NCBI GenBank assembly: GCA_018001635.1
Contig: JAGNHS010000016.1
Coordinates: forward strand, 1-50,503
Direction: 5' to 3'
DNA from: Pseudomonadota bacterium
GTDB lineage: Bacteria > Bdellovibrionota > UBA2428
DNA length: 50,503 bases
Shown here: positions 18,368-26,736 of the stretch, piece after piece
Numbering within the stretch: the first letter of the stretch is position 1
How the letters are laid out: each line of letters starts with the position of its first letter
The notes under the pieces: model-generated
The model's database searches: none
Told to the model about the DNA's origin: nothing
The model's input: the letters and a program-made list of their open reading frames with translations, nothing else
Made by a program: the position numbers and the translations under genes

Positions 18368-18398
18368 ATCCCCGCCTTTGTTTTTCAAAAGCGGGGAT
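18368..18398. terminator. Stem-loop between rarA promoter region and a small membrane gene
   Basis: ATCCCCGC at 18368-18375 pairs perfectly with GCGGGGAT at 18391-18398, and four further A-T/G-C pairs continue inside after one mismatch, leaving a TTTTT loop. It lies just beyond the stop of the small reverse-strand gene at 18417, so it could end that transcript, but there is no downstream U-tract on that strand; it may instead only protect a 3' end. Confidence 0.4.
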
Positions 18399-18416
18399 TC
18401 AACGGCAAGGCAAAAA

Positions 18417-18617
18417 CTATTTAGTGAGGGCAACGCTCTCGGTAGTAGATGGGCTATTGTTGGCGTGCTGCCAATTAGCATCTGGCTCTTGGCCAAGCTT
18501 CGCTATAAGAGCTGCGAGAGTAAGCATCCAAACGCCGACTCCCATCAAAATGACATATTTTGTGATAGGGGGTCTAGAAAATTTACGCTCCCGATTCCTT
18601 ATAAGTAGTGAATTCAT
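18417..18617 (-). CDS. Small membrane protein (66 aa)
   Basis: A 66-residue protein with a basic N-terminus (residues 6-20), one membrane segment near 22-41 (YVILMGVGVWMLTLAALIA) and a short polar tail. The start is well supported: AAGGAG precedes the ATG by about 9 bases. The N-terminus is presumably cytoplasmic by the positive-inside rule. I do not recognise the family. Its upstream region contains two dyads (18637-18649 and 18661-18679) that may regulate it, and a stem-loop follows its stop. Confidence 0.65.
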   Translation of the reverse strand: MNSLLIRNRERKFSRPPITKYVILMGVGVWMLTLAALIAKLGQEPDANWQHANNSPSTTESVALTK

Positions 18618-18660
18618 AGGAAATTCTCCTTTTGTGTCAAAGACACGCTAGGAGAAGTTG

Positions 18661-18679
18661 CAAAGTGTGGGCCACTTTG
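18661..18679. promoter_or_regulatory. 7-5-7 dyad upstream of the 66-aa gene (possible operator)
   Basis: CAAAGTG-TGGGC-CACTTTG is a perfect inverted repeat in the leader/promoter region of the reverse-strand gene at 18417. On that strand a TATACA hexamer (18682-18687) lies just upstream of it, so the dyad would overlap the transcription start, as an operator would. No good -35 box is visible. A second small repeat GTGTC-AAA-GACAC lies at 18637-18649. Confidence 0.35.
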
Positions 18680-18771
18680 TCTGTATAGTTTTTGGACAGA
18701 TAATTTGTGACTATTAATTATGAGGCCTTGGATATCTGTAAATCTAAAGAGTGCTTAGACTATTTTTAAAT

Positions 18772-18814
18772 GCTAAAAGGTGGGGGTCGAAGCGTAAAAG
18801 TCGCTAGACGCCTT
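18772..18814 (+). repeat. Degenerate copy of the GGTGGGGG...TCGCTAGGCGC repeat
   Basis: The segment beginning GCTAAAAGGTGGGGG and ending AAAAGTCGCTAGACGCC is recognisably related to the perfect repeat units at 19282-19381 and 26788-26831, but has several substitutions in the middle. It lies just before the sufE ATG at 18815, so the apparent 15-codon N-terminal extension of the sufE frame is repeat sequence, not protein. Confidence 0.7.
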
Positions 18815-19237
18815 ATGACAAAAATTAAAGAGAGAGAAAAATTATTACTCGAAGAATTGAATGAGTTCTCTGATTGGAAAGAGCGATATGGGTTTATTAT
18901 CGATATGGCTAACGATCTCGAAGTCATGCCCGAGGCTCTAAAAGTAGAAGCTAATAAAGTTAAAGGATGTGTATCGCAACTTTGGCTTTATCCGCGTTTT
19001 GAAAATGGAAAACTTCATTTTTGGGCAGACAGTGATTCGATTTTTGTAAAAGGATTAGTGGCATTGATGCTCAAACTTTATGAAGATTTGAGCCCCGCAG
19101 AAATTTTAGAAAGTCCCTCGCAGTTTTTAATGGATTCTGGATTAGTGCAAAATTTATCTCCCAATAGAGCTAACGGTGTTGCCTCTATGCTTTTGAAAAT
19201 TAACGAATACGCATCGCATTATTCGAAAAGCGCCTAG
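18815..19237 (+). CDS. sufE: SufE-family cysteine desulfurase activator
   Basis: A 140-residue SufE protein, which accepts the persulfide sulfur from SufS and passes it to the SufBCD scaffold for Fe-S cluster assembly. The catalytic cysteine is in KVKGCVSQLWL (C52 from the chosen start), a highly conserved SufE motif, and FWADSDSIFVKGLVALML and LSPNRANGV are further family blocks. I start it at the ATG at 18815 (MTKIKERE) because the upstream in-frame codons back to 18770 lie in a degenerate intergenic repeat. Its final codons SKSA and stop lie inside the left arm of the large inverted repeat at 19223. No other suf genes are in the window. Confidence 0.92.
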   Translation: MTKIKEREKLLLEELNEFSDWKERYGFIIDMANDLEVMPEALKVEANKVKGCVSQLWLYPRFENGKLHFWADSDSIFVKGLVALMLKLYEDLSPAEILESPSQFLMDSGLVQNLSPNRANGVASMLLKINEYASHYSKSA

Positions 19238-19325
19238 CGACTTTTTACCTACGCCCCCCACCTTTTTGCACTCATTGTGCAAAAAGGTGGGGGGCGTAGG
19301 TAAAAAGTCGCTAGGCGCTTTTCGA
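19223..19325. repeat. Perfect 49-bp inverted repeat (5-base loop) between sufE and mutS
   Basis: The left arm 19223-19271 (TCGAAAAGCGCCTAGCGACT to CCTTTTTGCAC) is the exact reverse complement of the right arm 19277-19325, with the loop TCATT between. The left arm includes the last codons and stop of sufE. As RNA it would fold into an extremely stable hairpin that could end transcription or shield the sufE 3' end. The arm sequence recurs at 19332 and, with small covarying differences, at 26737-26831. Confidence 0.97.
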
Positions 19326-19381
19326 TCTGCTAAAAGGTGGGGGGCGTAGGTAAAAAGTCGCTAGGCGCTTTTCGATCTGCT
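19282..19381 (+). repeat. Two perfect tandem copies of a 50-bp unit
   Basis: The unit starting AAAAGGTGGGGGGCGTAGGT and ending TTTTCGATCTGCT occurs at 19282-19331 and 19332-19381 without a mismatch. The first copy shares its bulk with the right arm of the 49-bp inverted repeat. The mutS start lies 15 bases after the second copy. Confidence 0.96.
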
Positions 19382-19395
19382 AGCAAATAGGGGCG

Positions 19396-21903
19396 ATGGA
19401 TGGCGTTAAGGTTCCAGCAAGAAAAGATGAGGTTTGGAATACTCCGCTTTATCATCAGTACTGGGGGCTCAAAGATCAAATCCCCGGCATTATCTTATTT
19501 TTTCAATTGGGAGATTTTTTTGAACTCTTTGGCCAAGACGCCGTAGATGCTGCTCCTTTGCTAGAGGTGCAGCTCACCTCACGCGATCGCAAATCTGAAA
19601 CGCCAGTACCGATGTGTGGAATTCCTATTCATGCATGGACATCCTACGCAGAAAAACTCTTGTCTCGTGGATATAAAATTGCATTAGGTGAACAACTTAC
19701 AGACCCAGCACAAAGTAAAATTGTTGAGCGAGGCTTAACTCGCATTTTAACTCCGGGCCTTCCGATTGACTTCAAACATTTACCCACAAAAAAACGTCAT
19801 TACCTTTTGAGTTTAAGTGAAAACTCCCAAAGCAATAAAGTTGATTTTTTACTGCTCGATTTTTTAGAGCGCGATGTTTTTCGTGGATCACTTGAAAATC
19901 TCGAAGAACTTCAAAGTTTTTTGCTGCGTTTTGAACCTGCAGAAATTCTTGTGTCTCAAAATTTAGATTTATCAACGGCCTATTGGGGCGCTCTTGAAGC
20001 GAGAAAAGATCTGACTCAATTTGGAACTTCAAAAGCTGAAGCTAATTTAAAAGACTATTTAAAATTCACGCAGCGTTGGAGCGATGAGCAATTAAAAAAA
20101 TATTGGCCCGAAGAAGAATTGTCGTCTGCCCCCGTCAATTTCCAGTTTTCTTCTAATTCCGAAGATTTTGCGTTTGTGTCGCCTCAAGTTTTTGACCAGT
20201 GGAATATTTTCCCAGAACTTTTTGAGTTGCTCGATCAATGTGGATCCTCGTTGGGTTCTCGCAGATTGAGAGAAATGCTTTTTGCTCCTTTAAAAAATTC
20301 AAATAGAATCCGAATTCGTCAAAAACTTTTTGCTTCTCTCAATCATTACAGCGAAATATTGAGTGTCAGTAAAAAAGTTCACGATATGGAACGCCTGTTG
20401 GGGCGTTTTAGGGTGGGCGTGGCACAACCCAAAGAGCTTTTGCGCTTTGTTCAGTCTATGCGGCCAGTTCAGCAATTGTTAGAATCTGAATCTCGAAGAG
20501 GAATTTGGCAAAACTTTTTTGAGTCTGAATCCTTGCAAGCTTTAAGTGATACAGCTGCCCATCTTGATGCCTTAGTGCTTCGACTAGAGTCGGCTTTGAA
20601 TGTCGACATTGATACGACTCGACTCGATGGTTTTAAAGATTTGATTCGCGAGTCTTATGACAAAGAGTTTGATCGCCTTAAAAATATTTTCGCTGATACG
20701 CAAAAGTGGCTAGAGACTTATGAGAACGAACTTAAAACTCAAACCTCAATTCCAAGTTTAAAAATTCGTTATAATCGAATTTTTGGTTTTTATATTGAAG
20801 TCACAAAAACTCACTCTGCCAAAGTTCCAGCCACTTTTGAGCGCCGTCAAACTATGGTGAACGCTGAGCGATTTACTACCAATGTGTTGCTAGCTAAAGA
20901 ACGAGACTTACTTGAGGCCGAATCCAACATAGAAGCTCGAGCCAAAAAAATATTAGATCAATTGATGGAATCTATTCGTGAGCAAGATAATTTTATTAAG
21001 CTGGCTCTAGTGGAATTCTCTTGGATTGATATGTGGGCTGGAGTTCGAAAATCCATAGAAGCGCTGGGGCGATTTGGTTCCTGGTGTGAGCCTAAAATCA
21101 TAGACAGCCTATCACAGTTTGAAATAAAAGAAGGACGTCATCCTTTAGTTGAGCTCAGGCAATCTTCTTTTGTTTCGAATTCTTTGGGTCTCTCTGCTCA
21201 AGATAAAAGAATTATGCTTTTAACGGGCCCCAATATGGCTGGTAAATCTACACTTATGCGCCAATCTGGAATTGCAATCTATATGGCTCAATGTGGTTTT
21301 TGGGTGGCCGCAGAGTCTATGCAATGGACTCCTTTTGAAGGATTTTTTTCGCGCATGGGAGCCACTGATAGAATTTTGCAAGGTGAAAGCACTTTCATGG
21401 TTGAAATGAAAGAAATGTCTTCGATGTTGTCTAAAATGAACGATAAGAGTTTTTTACTGATTGATGAAATCGGTAGAGGCACATCGACTCAAGATGGTTT
21501 GTCGATTGCGCAAGCTTTACTTGAGTATTTGCACGAAGAAACTAAAGCCATTGGAATTTTCGCAACTCATTATCATGAGCTCTCAGAGGTGGCTTCACAG
21601 CTTAAACAATGCGCCAATGCCAGTATGAGTATTCGTGAATGGGAAGGCGAATTGATATTCTTGCGAACTCTTGAATGGAAGGCCGCTTCTTCGAGTTATG
21701 GTATTCATGTTGCGGAGATGGCGGGAATTCCTTCGAGCATTGTGGAGCGTGCAAGAAGTCTTTGGAAAAAAGGAGATTCTTCAAAGCTGGATTCTTTAAA
21801 AGCAGAAAAAAAAATTATTGAGATACACAAAACGTCAGTTAAAGAAAAAAAATCTCAAAAAGAGAAAAATTCACTCGAAAACTTACCCTTATTCAATGAT
21901 TAG
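19396..21903 (+). CDS. mutS: DNA mismatch repair protein MutS
   Basis: An 835-residue MutS, which recognises mismatches and signals through MutL. The N-terminal mismatch-binding motif GDFFELF places the intercalating Phe and its Glu at F41-x-E43. The ATPase has Walker A GPNMAGKST at 611-619, a signature STFMVEMKEM, Walker B LLIDEIGRGTS with D690-E691, and FATHYHEL. Length and domain order are normal; the C-terminus ends in a lysine-rich linker and a short ENLPLFND clamp-binding-like tail. The start ATG directly follows the tandem repeats, which must therefore lie in or next to its promoter. Confidence 0.98.
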   Translation: MDGVKVPARKDEVWNTPLYHQYWGLKDQIPGIILFFQLGDFFELFGQDAVDAAPLLEVQLTSRDRKSETPVPMCGIPIHAWTSYAEKLLSRGYKIALGEQLTDPAQSKIVERGLTRILTPGLPIDFKHLPTKKRHYLLSLSENSQSNKVDFLLLDFLERDVFRGSLENLEELQSFLLRFEPAEILVSQNLDLSTAYWGALEARKDLTQFGTSKAEANLKDYLKFTQRWSDEQLKKYWPEEELSSAPVNFQFSSNSEDFAFVSPQVFDQWNIFPELFELLDQCGSSLGSRRLREMLFAPLKNSNRIRIRQKLFASLNHYSEILSVSKKVHDMERLLGRFRVGVAQPKELLRFVQSMRPVQQLLESESRRGIWQNFFESESLQALSDTAAHLDALVLRLESALNVDIDTTRLDGFKDLIRESYDKEFDRLKNIFADTQKWLETYENELKTQTSIPSLKIRYNRIFGFYIEVTKTHSAKVPATFERRQTMVNAERFTTNVLLAKERDLLEAESNIEARAKKILDQLMESIREQDNFIKLALVEFSWIDMWAGVRKSIEALGRFGSWCEPKIIDSLSQFEIKEGRHPLVELRQSSFVSNSLGLSAQDKRIMLLTGPNMAGKSTLMRQSGIAIYMAQCGFWVAAESMQWTPFEGFFSRMGATDRILQGESTFMVEMKEMSSMLSKMNDKSFLLIDEIGRGTSTQDGLSIAQALLEYLHEETKAIGIFATHYHELSEVASQLKQCANASMSIREWEGELIFLRTLEWKAASSSYGIHVAEMAGIPSSIVERARSLWKKGDSSKLDSLKAEKKIIEIHKTSVKEKKSQKEKNSLENLPLFND

Positions 21904-22694
21904 TGATGCTCTTCTTTGCCGTGTTCAGCTCCGTGTTCGCCGCCAGTGGCCTCGCCTTCTGCAGATTTAGGGCGAAAGTTTTTTCTTTTACAAGCACCGC
22001 CTAATCTATTGAGGCGTCCTTGGGCTTCGTCGTTGTCGGGATCGTAAAATAGAGAGAGACAGGTTGCGCTTACGGCATCTCCTCTGCGATCGAGGGCTTC
22101 GGAATTGCGCGCAATACGATCTTCAATAGACGATTTTTGCCCCTCGCTAGCTTCGGGAATAGCTTTTTTGGCGTTGCCCACATAAAGCTTACGAGCAGAG
22201 AGATAATAACTTTGAGCTTTTTCGGGCTTGAGTTCACGAACAGCAAAATGATCGCCAAGCTCGATAAAGGGTCTCCAATGATCGGGGTTTTGAGCGGTGG
22301 CTTTTTCGAGCTCTTCAAGAGAAGCCTTGTAGTATTCTTCTCGTTTTTGAGCCTCGTTAGCTAAACCAAGTTCCCAATACGAATAGCTGCTCAAAAAGAA
22401 GGCCTCCATTTCTTCGGGGTATTCCGTATAGATGCGTCTCAGAGTGTCTATAGCAGATTGGTGCTCTTTCTTTTTAAAGAAACAATTGGCTTTATTCCAA
22501 AGTTCGACCTTTTTTTCTTGAGGCAATTTGCTGCAATCTTGGGTTGCGGCGCTTTTTCCCGTAGTCCCAGACTTCTCAGGTGGAGTGGATGGCTTTGCTG
22601 ATGCGCTTTCTTTTTTATGAGTTTCTTTTTTTTCAGCATTGGCGAAAGTTAATATTGAAGTGATTCCACATAGGAGAAATAATTTTTTGAACAT
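21900..22694 (-). CDS. Exported TPR-like protein with His-rich C-terminus
   Basis: A 264-residue protein. Residues 1-20 form a signal peptide (KLFLLCGITSILTFANA) followed by a low-complexity Lys/Ser/Pro/Thr linker to about residue 50. The main body is alpha-helical with tetratricopeptide-like helices (KANCFFKKKEHQSAIDTLRR; WRPFIELGDHFAVRELKPEK). The last 25 residues are Gly/Glu/His-rich and end in HH, a possible metal-binding tail. I prefer the ATG at 22694 over the GTG one codon upstream. It probably works as a periplasmic scaffold; no specific partner is suggested. It is convergent with mutS (4-base overlap) and divergent from mreB. Confidence 0.65.
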   Translation of the reverse strand: MFKKLFLLCGITSILTFANAEKKETHKKESASAKPSTPPEKSGTTGKSAATQDCSKLPQEKKVELWNKANCFFKKKEHQSAIDTLRRIYTEYPEEMEAFFLSSYSYWELGLANEAQKREEYYKASLEELEKATAQNPDHWRPFIELGDHFAVRELKPEKAQSYYLSARKLYVGNAKKAIPEASEGQKSSIEDRIARNSEALDRRGDAVSATCLSLFYDPDNDEAQGRLNRLGGACKRKNFRPKSAEGEATGGEHGAEHGKEEHH

Positions 22695-22828
22695 CACAAA
22701 ACTAGTATATAGGAAAATTCTAAGACTTAAGTTTTTAGCCCCTGAAATGACGCCGTATACCGTAGTCTGGCTAAAGTTCCGAATAGACTTGCCGCTTTAG
22801 GCAGAGTGACATTATTGTATAGATTGTA

Positions 22829-23866
22829 ATGGAGCTTTGGAGTCAGGTTAAAAGTTATCTTAGTAATGATATCGCTATCGACCTCGGTACGGCGAATACA
22901 CTTGTTTACGTCAAAAATTTAGGAATCGTGGTGAACGAGCCTAGCGTAGTAGCAATTCATAAAGATTCGCGTGGCCAAAAAAAGGTTATAGAAGTCGGTG
23001 CTGCAGCTAAAGAAATGCTCGGAAAAACTCCTGGAAGCATTAAGGCTATTCGTCCGTTGAAAGACGGGGTTATTGCCGACTTTGAAGTGACCCAAGCTAT
23101 GATTCGAGAGCTTATTCATAAGGCTCAAAAAAAGAAAACACTTTTTAGACCCCGAATTATGATTTGTATTCCTTATGGGATTACCGAAGTAGAAAAGCGC
23201 GCTGTAAAAGAAGCCGCTCTATCGGCATCTGCTCGCGAAGTTTATTTGATTGAAGAACCCATGGCTGCTGCTATTGGTGCCGGACTTCCTATCACTGAGT
23301 CTAGTGGAAATATGATTGTTGATATTGGTGGGGGAACTACTGATGTCGCTGTTATATCTTTAGGTGGTATCGTGTTTTCTAAATCTGTTCGCGTAGGCGG
23401 CGACAAGATGAATGAGTCCATTCTCAACTACATTCGTCGTAAATATAACTTGGCGATTGGTGAGCGCACTTCCGAGCTTATCAAAATTAATATTGGAAAT
23501 GCTTATCCCAGTGGTAAAGAACAGAGTATGGAAGTTAAGGGGCGCGATTTACTCGCCGGCGTTCCTAAAACTATCGAAGTCAGTTCCGATGAAATTCGTG
23601 AAGCTTTAACTGAAACAGTGAACTCCATTGTTGAAGCTGTAAAAATTACTCTTGAGCGCACTCCTCCTGAATTGGCCGCCGATATTGTTGATAAAGGTGT
23701 GGTTATGACCGGTGGTGGATCGTTGTTAAAAAATCTTGATATTCTTCTTCGCGAAGAAACAGGTTTACCTGTTTTCTTGAGTGAAGATCCATTATCTGCC
23801 GTAGCTCTTGGTGCCGGCATTGCTCTTGAGAACCTCGATTATCTCAAGGGAATTACGATAGAATAA
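22829..23866 (+). CDS. mreB: Rod-shape determining protein MreB
   Basis: A 345-residue bacterial actin that guides lateral wall synthesis. Nearly every family block is visible: IDLGTANTLVY at the phosphate-1 loop, VEKRAVKEAA, EEPMAAAIGAGLPI, DIGGGTTDVAVISLGG at phosphate 2, and GVVMTGGGSLLKNLD in the adenosine motif. Length is normal. mreC and mreD do not follow: the next gene is an outer-membrane protein about 280 bases away, so mreB is on its own here. A weak promoter-like pair, TTGCCG (22789) and TATTGT (22813), would place the transcription start very close to the ATG. Confidence 0.98.
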   Translation: MELWSQVKSYLSNDIAIDLGTANTLVYVKNLGIVVNEPSVVAIHKDSRGQKKVIEVGAAAKEMLGKTPGSIKAIRPLKDGVIADFEVTQAMIRELIHKAQKKKTLFRPRIMICIPYGITEVEKRAVKEAALSASAREVYLIEEPMAAAIGAGLPITESSGNMIVDIGGGTTDVAVISLGGIVFSKSVRVGGDKMNESILNYIRRKYNLAIGERTSELIKINIGNAYPSGKEQSMEVKGRDLLAGVPKTIEVSSDEIREALTETVNSIVEAVKITLERTPPELAADIVDKGVVMTGGGSLLKNLDILLREETGLPVFLSEDPLSAVALGAGIALENLDYLKGITIE

Positions 23867-24141
23867 TTTTTTGTTGTCGAAATTCTGCACAATTTTTTTT
23901 ATTAGTTTTTTCAACTAACTCGTGTTTTCAACATCTTAAGCACAGTGAGTGATCAAATTTTTCAACATTGTATAAGAGTTTTACAGGCTGCCTAAAAGTT
24001 CGACACAAAAAATGGCTTTAAAGTCGAATAGATAAATTTTTAGCGTTTAAAATAAGTCACTAATTTCAATTATTTATAAGGAATCTCTAAAAAGCATCAA
24101 AATCAGGCACGACTCTCGCATATCCTCTCTCGACTTTTAAT

Positions 24142-24146
24142 GGAGG
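24142..24146 (+). promoter_or_regulatory. Strong Shine-Dalgarno for the beta-barrel gene
   Basis: GGAGG at 24142-24146, 4 bases before ATGATG at 24151. It is one of the few strong ribosome sites in the window and suggests high expression of the outer-membrane protein. It decides the start. Confidence 0.6.
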
Positions 24147-24150
24147 TTTT

Positions 24151-25389
24151 ATGATGCGAAGGAATGAATCCCGTCGACTCTTTGTGATGTCGACATGTTT
24201 GGTGATGTCGAGTTTCGGCATGGCCCAGCAAATAGTAACGCCCGATAATACTGTGATGCCGATGCCAGTCGGACAAGAAGCACCACAACAACTTATTCAA
24301 AATAGGAACATCGATGTACGTCCAGTGACTGTATCTCCTGCGATGGATCCGAATTTGGTGCCAAGACAATCGGACAACCGCGGCGTTCAAATGGATGGTG
24401 CTCAAGGACTCAAGGTGTCTGGAGCAGCGACAGGGGTTCAAGGTGATAATCCAGGCAACGCCAACACTGGCGGTGTTCAAGTTCAAAATGTTACAGTTCA
24501 GGCTAATCCTGAAATGGATCAAACAGCTTCTGGATATTCTACTGCTGATGCTATCAAGCGCCGAAGAGGAATGTTTGAACGTGATAATGAATCTCGATTG
24601 ATTGAGAAAATCGAAGAAGGTCGTCTTCGTGATGAACAAGAACGATCAAAAAGAGTTGAAGGCTTAGACTCAAGCTTTTCTTCAACCACTGGTGTTTACG
24701 GCGCTCAAGCTTATGCATCTGCTGGTGTGGTTCAACCTGCCGACGTAGTTCCAGTAGTTGCGGTGGCCCAAGCTTCTCCAACTTCTTCAGTAACTGGTGC
24801 TTATGCCGTTAGTGATTCATCTGAAACTAAATTTCGAGTGGCGCCTTTTATCGGTAAACGATGGTTGTACGACGGTTATAGTGAATTCAACGCTTGGAAT
24901 ATTTTAACAACAGGTGTTGGTCTTCAAGGAACTTTAGCAAATTATCTTGGATTAGAAGGTAATTTCACCTACGGTCGCGATGAATTTACATATAACGGTT
25001 CATACGGTCCTTACGGCAACATGGGAACTTACATCAACGACATGCGCACTCGTGATACTTTTGAATTCGGTGCCAACATGATCATTGGTCCTATGAATAA
25101 AAAACTTAGACCTTACGGTTTGGCTGGCTTAGGTGTGATGTACAACAGATACAACATCGATGACGAATTCACTAAGCAACAACTTCAAAGCATCGGCTGG
25201 CAGCGCGCTACAACTCACGCTTTCAGTAACTTCGGTGGTGGTTTGGATTATCAACTCTCTAAGAGTTTCGCTATCGGCGGACGAATTGACTATCAATATG
25301 TATACGGCAGCGCATCTGAGATGGACCGCATCTGGGGCGATAATCGCAACAGTCTTCGCGGAAGTGCTAACTTAACCCTCCAGTTCTAA
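24151..25389 (+). CDS. Outer-membrane beta-barrel protein
   Basis: A 412-residue protein with a signal peptide (cleavage near SSFGMA-QQ). Residues 27-215 are Gly/Gln/Val/Ala-rich and repetitive, with little secondary structure expected. Residues from about 218 to the end show alternating amphipathic strands with many Tyr, Gly and Phe (FRVAPFIGKRWLYDGYSEF; LGLEGNFTYGRDEF; FNFGGG-type turns) and the chain ends LTLQF with the C-terminal Phe recognised by the BAM complex. This resembles an eight-stranded OmpA/OmpW-type barrel with a long N-terminal linker. A strong ribosome site and strong terminator suggest an abundant protein. Function beyond that is unknown. Confidence 0.78.
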   Translation: MMRRNESRRLFVMSTCLVMSSFGMAQQIVTPDNTVMPMPVGQEAPQQLIQNRNIDVRPVTVSPAMDPNLVPRQSDNRGVQMDGAQGLKVSGAATGVQGDNPGNANTGGVQVQNVTVQANPEMDQTASGYSTADAIKRRRGMFERDNESRLIEKIEEGRLRDEQERSKRVEGLDSSFSSTTGVYGAQAYASAGVVQPADVVPVVAVAQASPTSSVTGAYAVSDSSETKFRVAPFIGKRWLYDGYSEFNAWNILTTGVGLQGTLANYLGLEGNFTYGRDEFTYNGSYGPYGNMGTYINDMRTRDTFEFGANMIIGPMNKKLRPYGLAGLGVMYNRYNIDDEFTKQQLQSIGWQRATTHAFSNFGGGLDYQLSKSFAIGGRIDYQYVYGSASEMDRIWGDNRNSLRGSANLTLQF

Positions 25390-25417
25390 TAACAGTTCAA
25401 TAAGCATAAAACCTTAG

Positions 25418-25460
25418 GTCCCGCTAGAAACGAAAGTTTCTAGCGGGACTTTTTGCTTTG
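25418..25460 (+). terminator. Rho-independent terminator after the beta-barrel gene
   Basis: GTCCCGCTAGAAAC (25418-25431) pairs perfectly over 14 bp with GTTTCTAGCGGGAC (25436-25449), closed by a GAAA tetraloop and followed by TTTTTGCTTT. This is a textbook intrinsic terminator 28 bases after the stop codon. Confidence 0.93.
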
Positions 25461-25489
25461 GGCATTAGCCGCCGCTATAATCTGAATCC

Positions 25490-26728
25490 GTGGATTGGAA
25501 GCTTCTAACTGCTTTTTTTTGTACGATATTAAGTTTTATATATTCAATGTGTGAGACTGCTTTAACGAGCTTGGGTCGACTCGAGATTCAGAAAATTGTT
25601 AGAGAAGCAGGCCCTAGGGCTAAATTATTACAGGGTTGGTTAAGAAATCCTGATCGTATTTTAGTGGTGACATTAGTGGCTAATAACATAGCTAATATTG
25701 TTGCATCGTCCTTAGTTACATTGTGGGCTGAACAATATTATCCTCTATATTTTTCCTATCTATTAGGTGCTTTTACCTTTCTTTTTATTGTTGCAGCCGA
25801 AATCATTCCCAAAATTATTGCAAAGCAAATGGCCATTCCTCTCGCGGCACCTTCGATGAAATTTTTAAATTTTTCCTACATTGTGATTTATCCATTAGTT
25901 TTCATCATTCAAAAAATTACAAACATATTTAGCACTGTGGCTCGTCTTCCTAAGTTAGAGCTCAACAAACCCTTGAGTGAAGAAGAGATCACTCACACTA
26001 TTGAAATGGCCACTCGTCAGGGTGGTCTCGATCATGAGACAGGTGCTGCGCTTTCTAATCTCATAGATTTTCCCGATCTAAAAGCACGCGACATTATGAC
26101 TCCGCGTGGGCGTATGAAAGCTGTTTCAATGGCTTGGTCTTTTCAAGAAGTGCTTCAATATGTTTCCAATGATGGTCATTCACGTTATCCCGTTTATTCT
26201 CGAAGTTTAGACGACATAGTTGGCTTTCTACTGACTAAAGATCTTTTTGCATGTTTTTATAAACAAAACGTTCATTGGACTCGAATGTTGCGTCGTCCTT
26301 ATTTTGTTTCTGAATTTTTAACTCTCGGTGATATTTTGAAAGTTATGAAACGACGCGGGACACACTTGGCTATGGTTCGCAATGAGACCGGTGTGGTGAC
26401 GGGACTTTTAACTTTTGAAGATTTGATTGAAGAGATTGTTGGACAAGTTCGTGATGAAACGGATGATCCCGAAGAGGCTGGGCTAGAGTCGGCTATGGGA
26501 GGTCCTAGAATTGTTAATGGCGAAATTCCTATAGTGGATTTTAATGAAATTTATAGAACCAATTTACCTTTAGGAGATAGTTATTCCACTTTGAATGGAT
26601 ATCTCTTAGAGCGTTCGGGCGGATTGTTGCCCGCAGCTGGAACTTTAATTATTGATGATGAAGTCACCTTTCGAATTCACTCAGTCTCTGATCAAGGTAT
26701 CGCCGCCGTCGAAGTCATTAAGCAGTGA
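25490..26728 (+). CDS. CNNM/CBS-domain protein of the HlyC/CorC (TlyC) family
   Basis: A 412-residue inner-membrane protein with GTG start. Residues 1-160 form the CNNM (DUF21) membrane domain, with SMCETALTSLGR in the first helix and NNIANIVASSL in the second, motifs linked to Mg2+/Na+ transport. Residues about 190-315 hold a CBS pair (DIMTPRGRMKAV; HSRYPVYSRSLDDIVGFL; GTHLAMVRNETGVVTGLLTFEDLIEEIVG). The rest is the CorC_HlyC domain (IVNGEIPIVDFNEI). The family is thought to export Mg2+ or Co2+; haemolysin activity is doubtful despite the name. The stop lies 8 bases before the 44-bp inverted repeat. Confidence 0.9.
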   Translation: MDWKLLTAFFCTILSFIYSMCETALTSLGRLEIQKIVREAGPRAKLLQGWLRNPDRILVVTLVANNIANIVASSLVTLWAEQYYPLYFSYLLGAFTFLFIVAAEIIPKIIAKQMAIPLAAPSMKFLNFSYIVIYPLVFIIQKITNIFSTVARLPKLELNKPLSEEEITHTIEMATRQGGLDHETGAALSNLIDFPDLKARDIMTPRGRMKAVSMAWSFQEVLQYVSNDGHSRYPVYSRSLDDIVGFLLTKDLFACFYKQNVHWTRMLRRPYFVSEFLTLGDILKVMKRRGTHLAMVRNETGVVTGLLTFEDLIEEIVGQVRDETDDPEEAGLESAMGGPRIVNGEIPIVDFNEIYRTNLPLGDSYSTLNGYLLERSGGLLPAAGTLIIDDEVTFRIHSVSDQGIAAVEVIKQ

Positions 26729-26736
26729 ATTGTTAG

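Noticed and set aside
18361..18651. Forward frames across 18361-18651
   Set aside because: They oppose the reverse-strand small gene at 18417, which has a proper ribosome site and a clean membrane segment; the forward frames lack both.
19223..19381. Repeats at sufE-mutS as a CRISPR array
   Set aside because: Only two tandem copies with no unique spacers, and the unit forms an inverted pair; not CRISPR-like.
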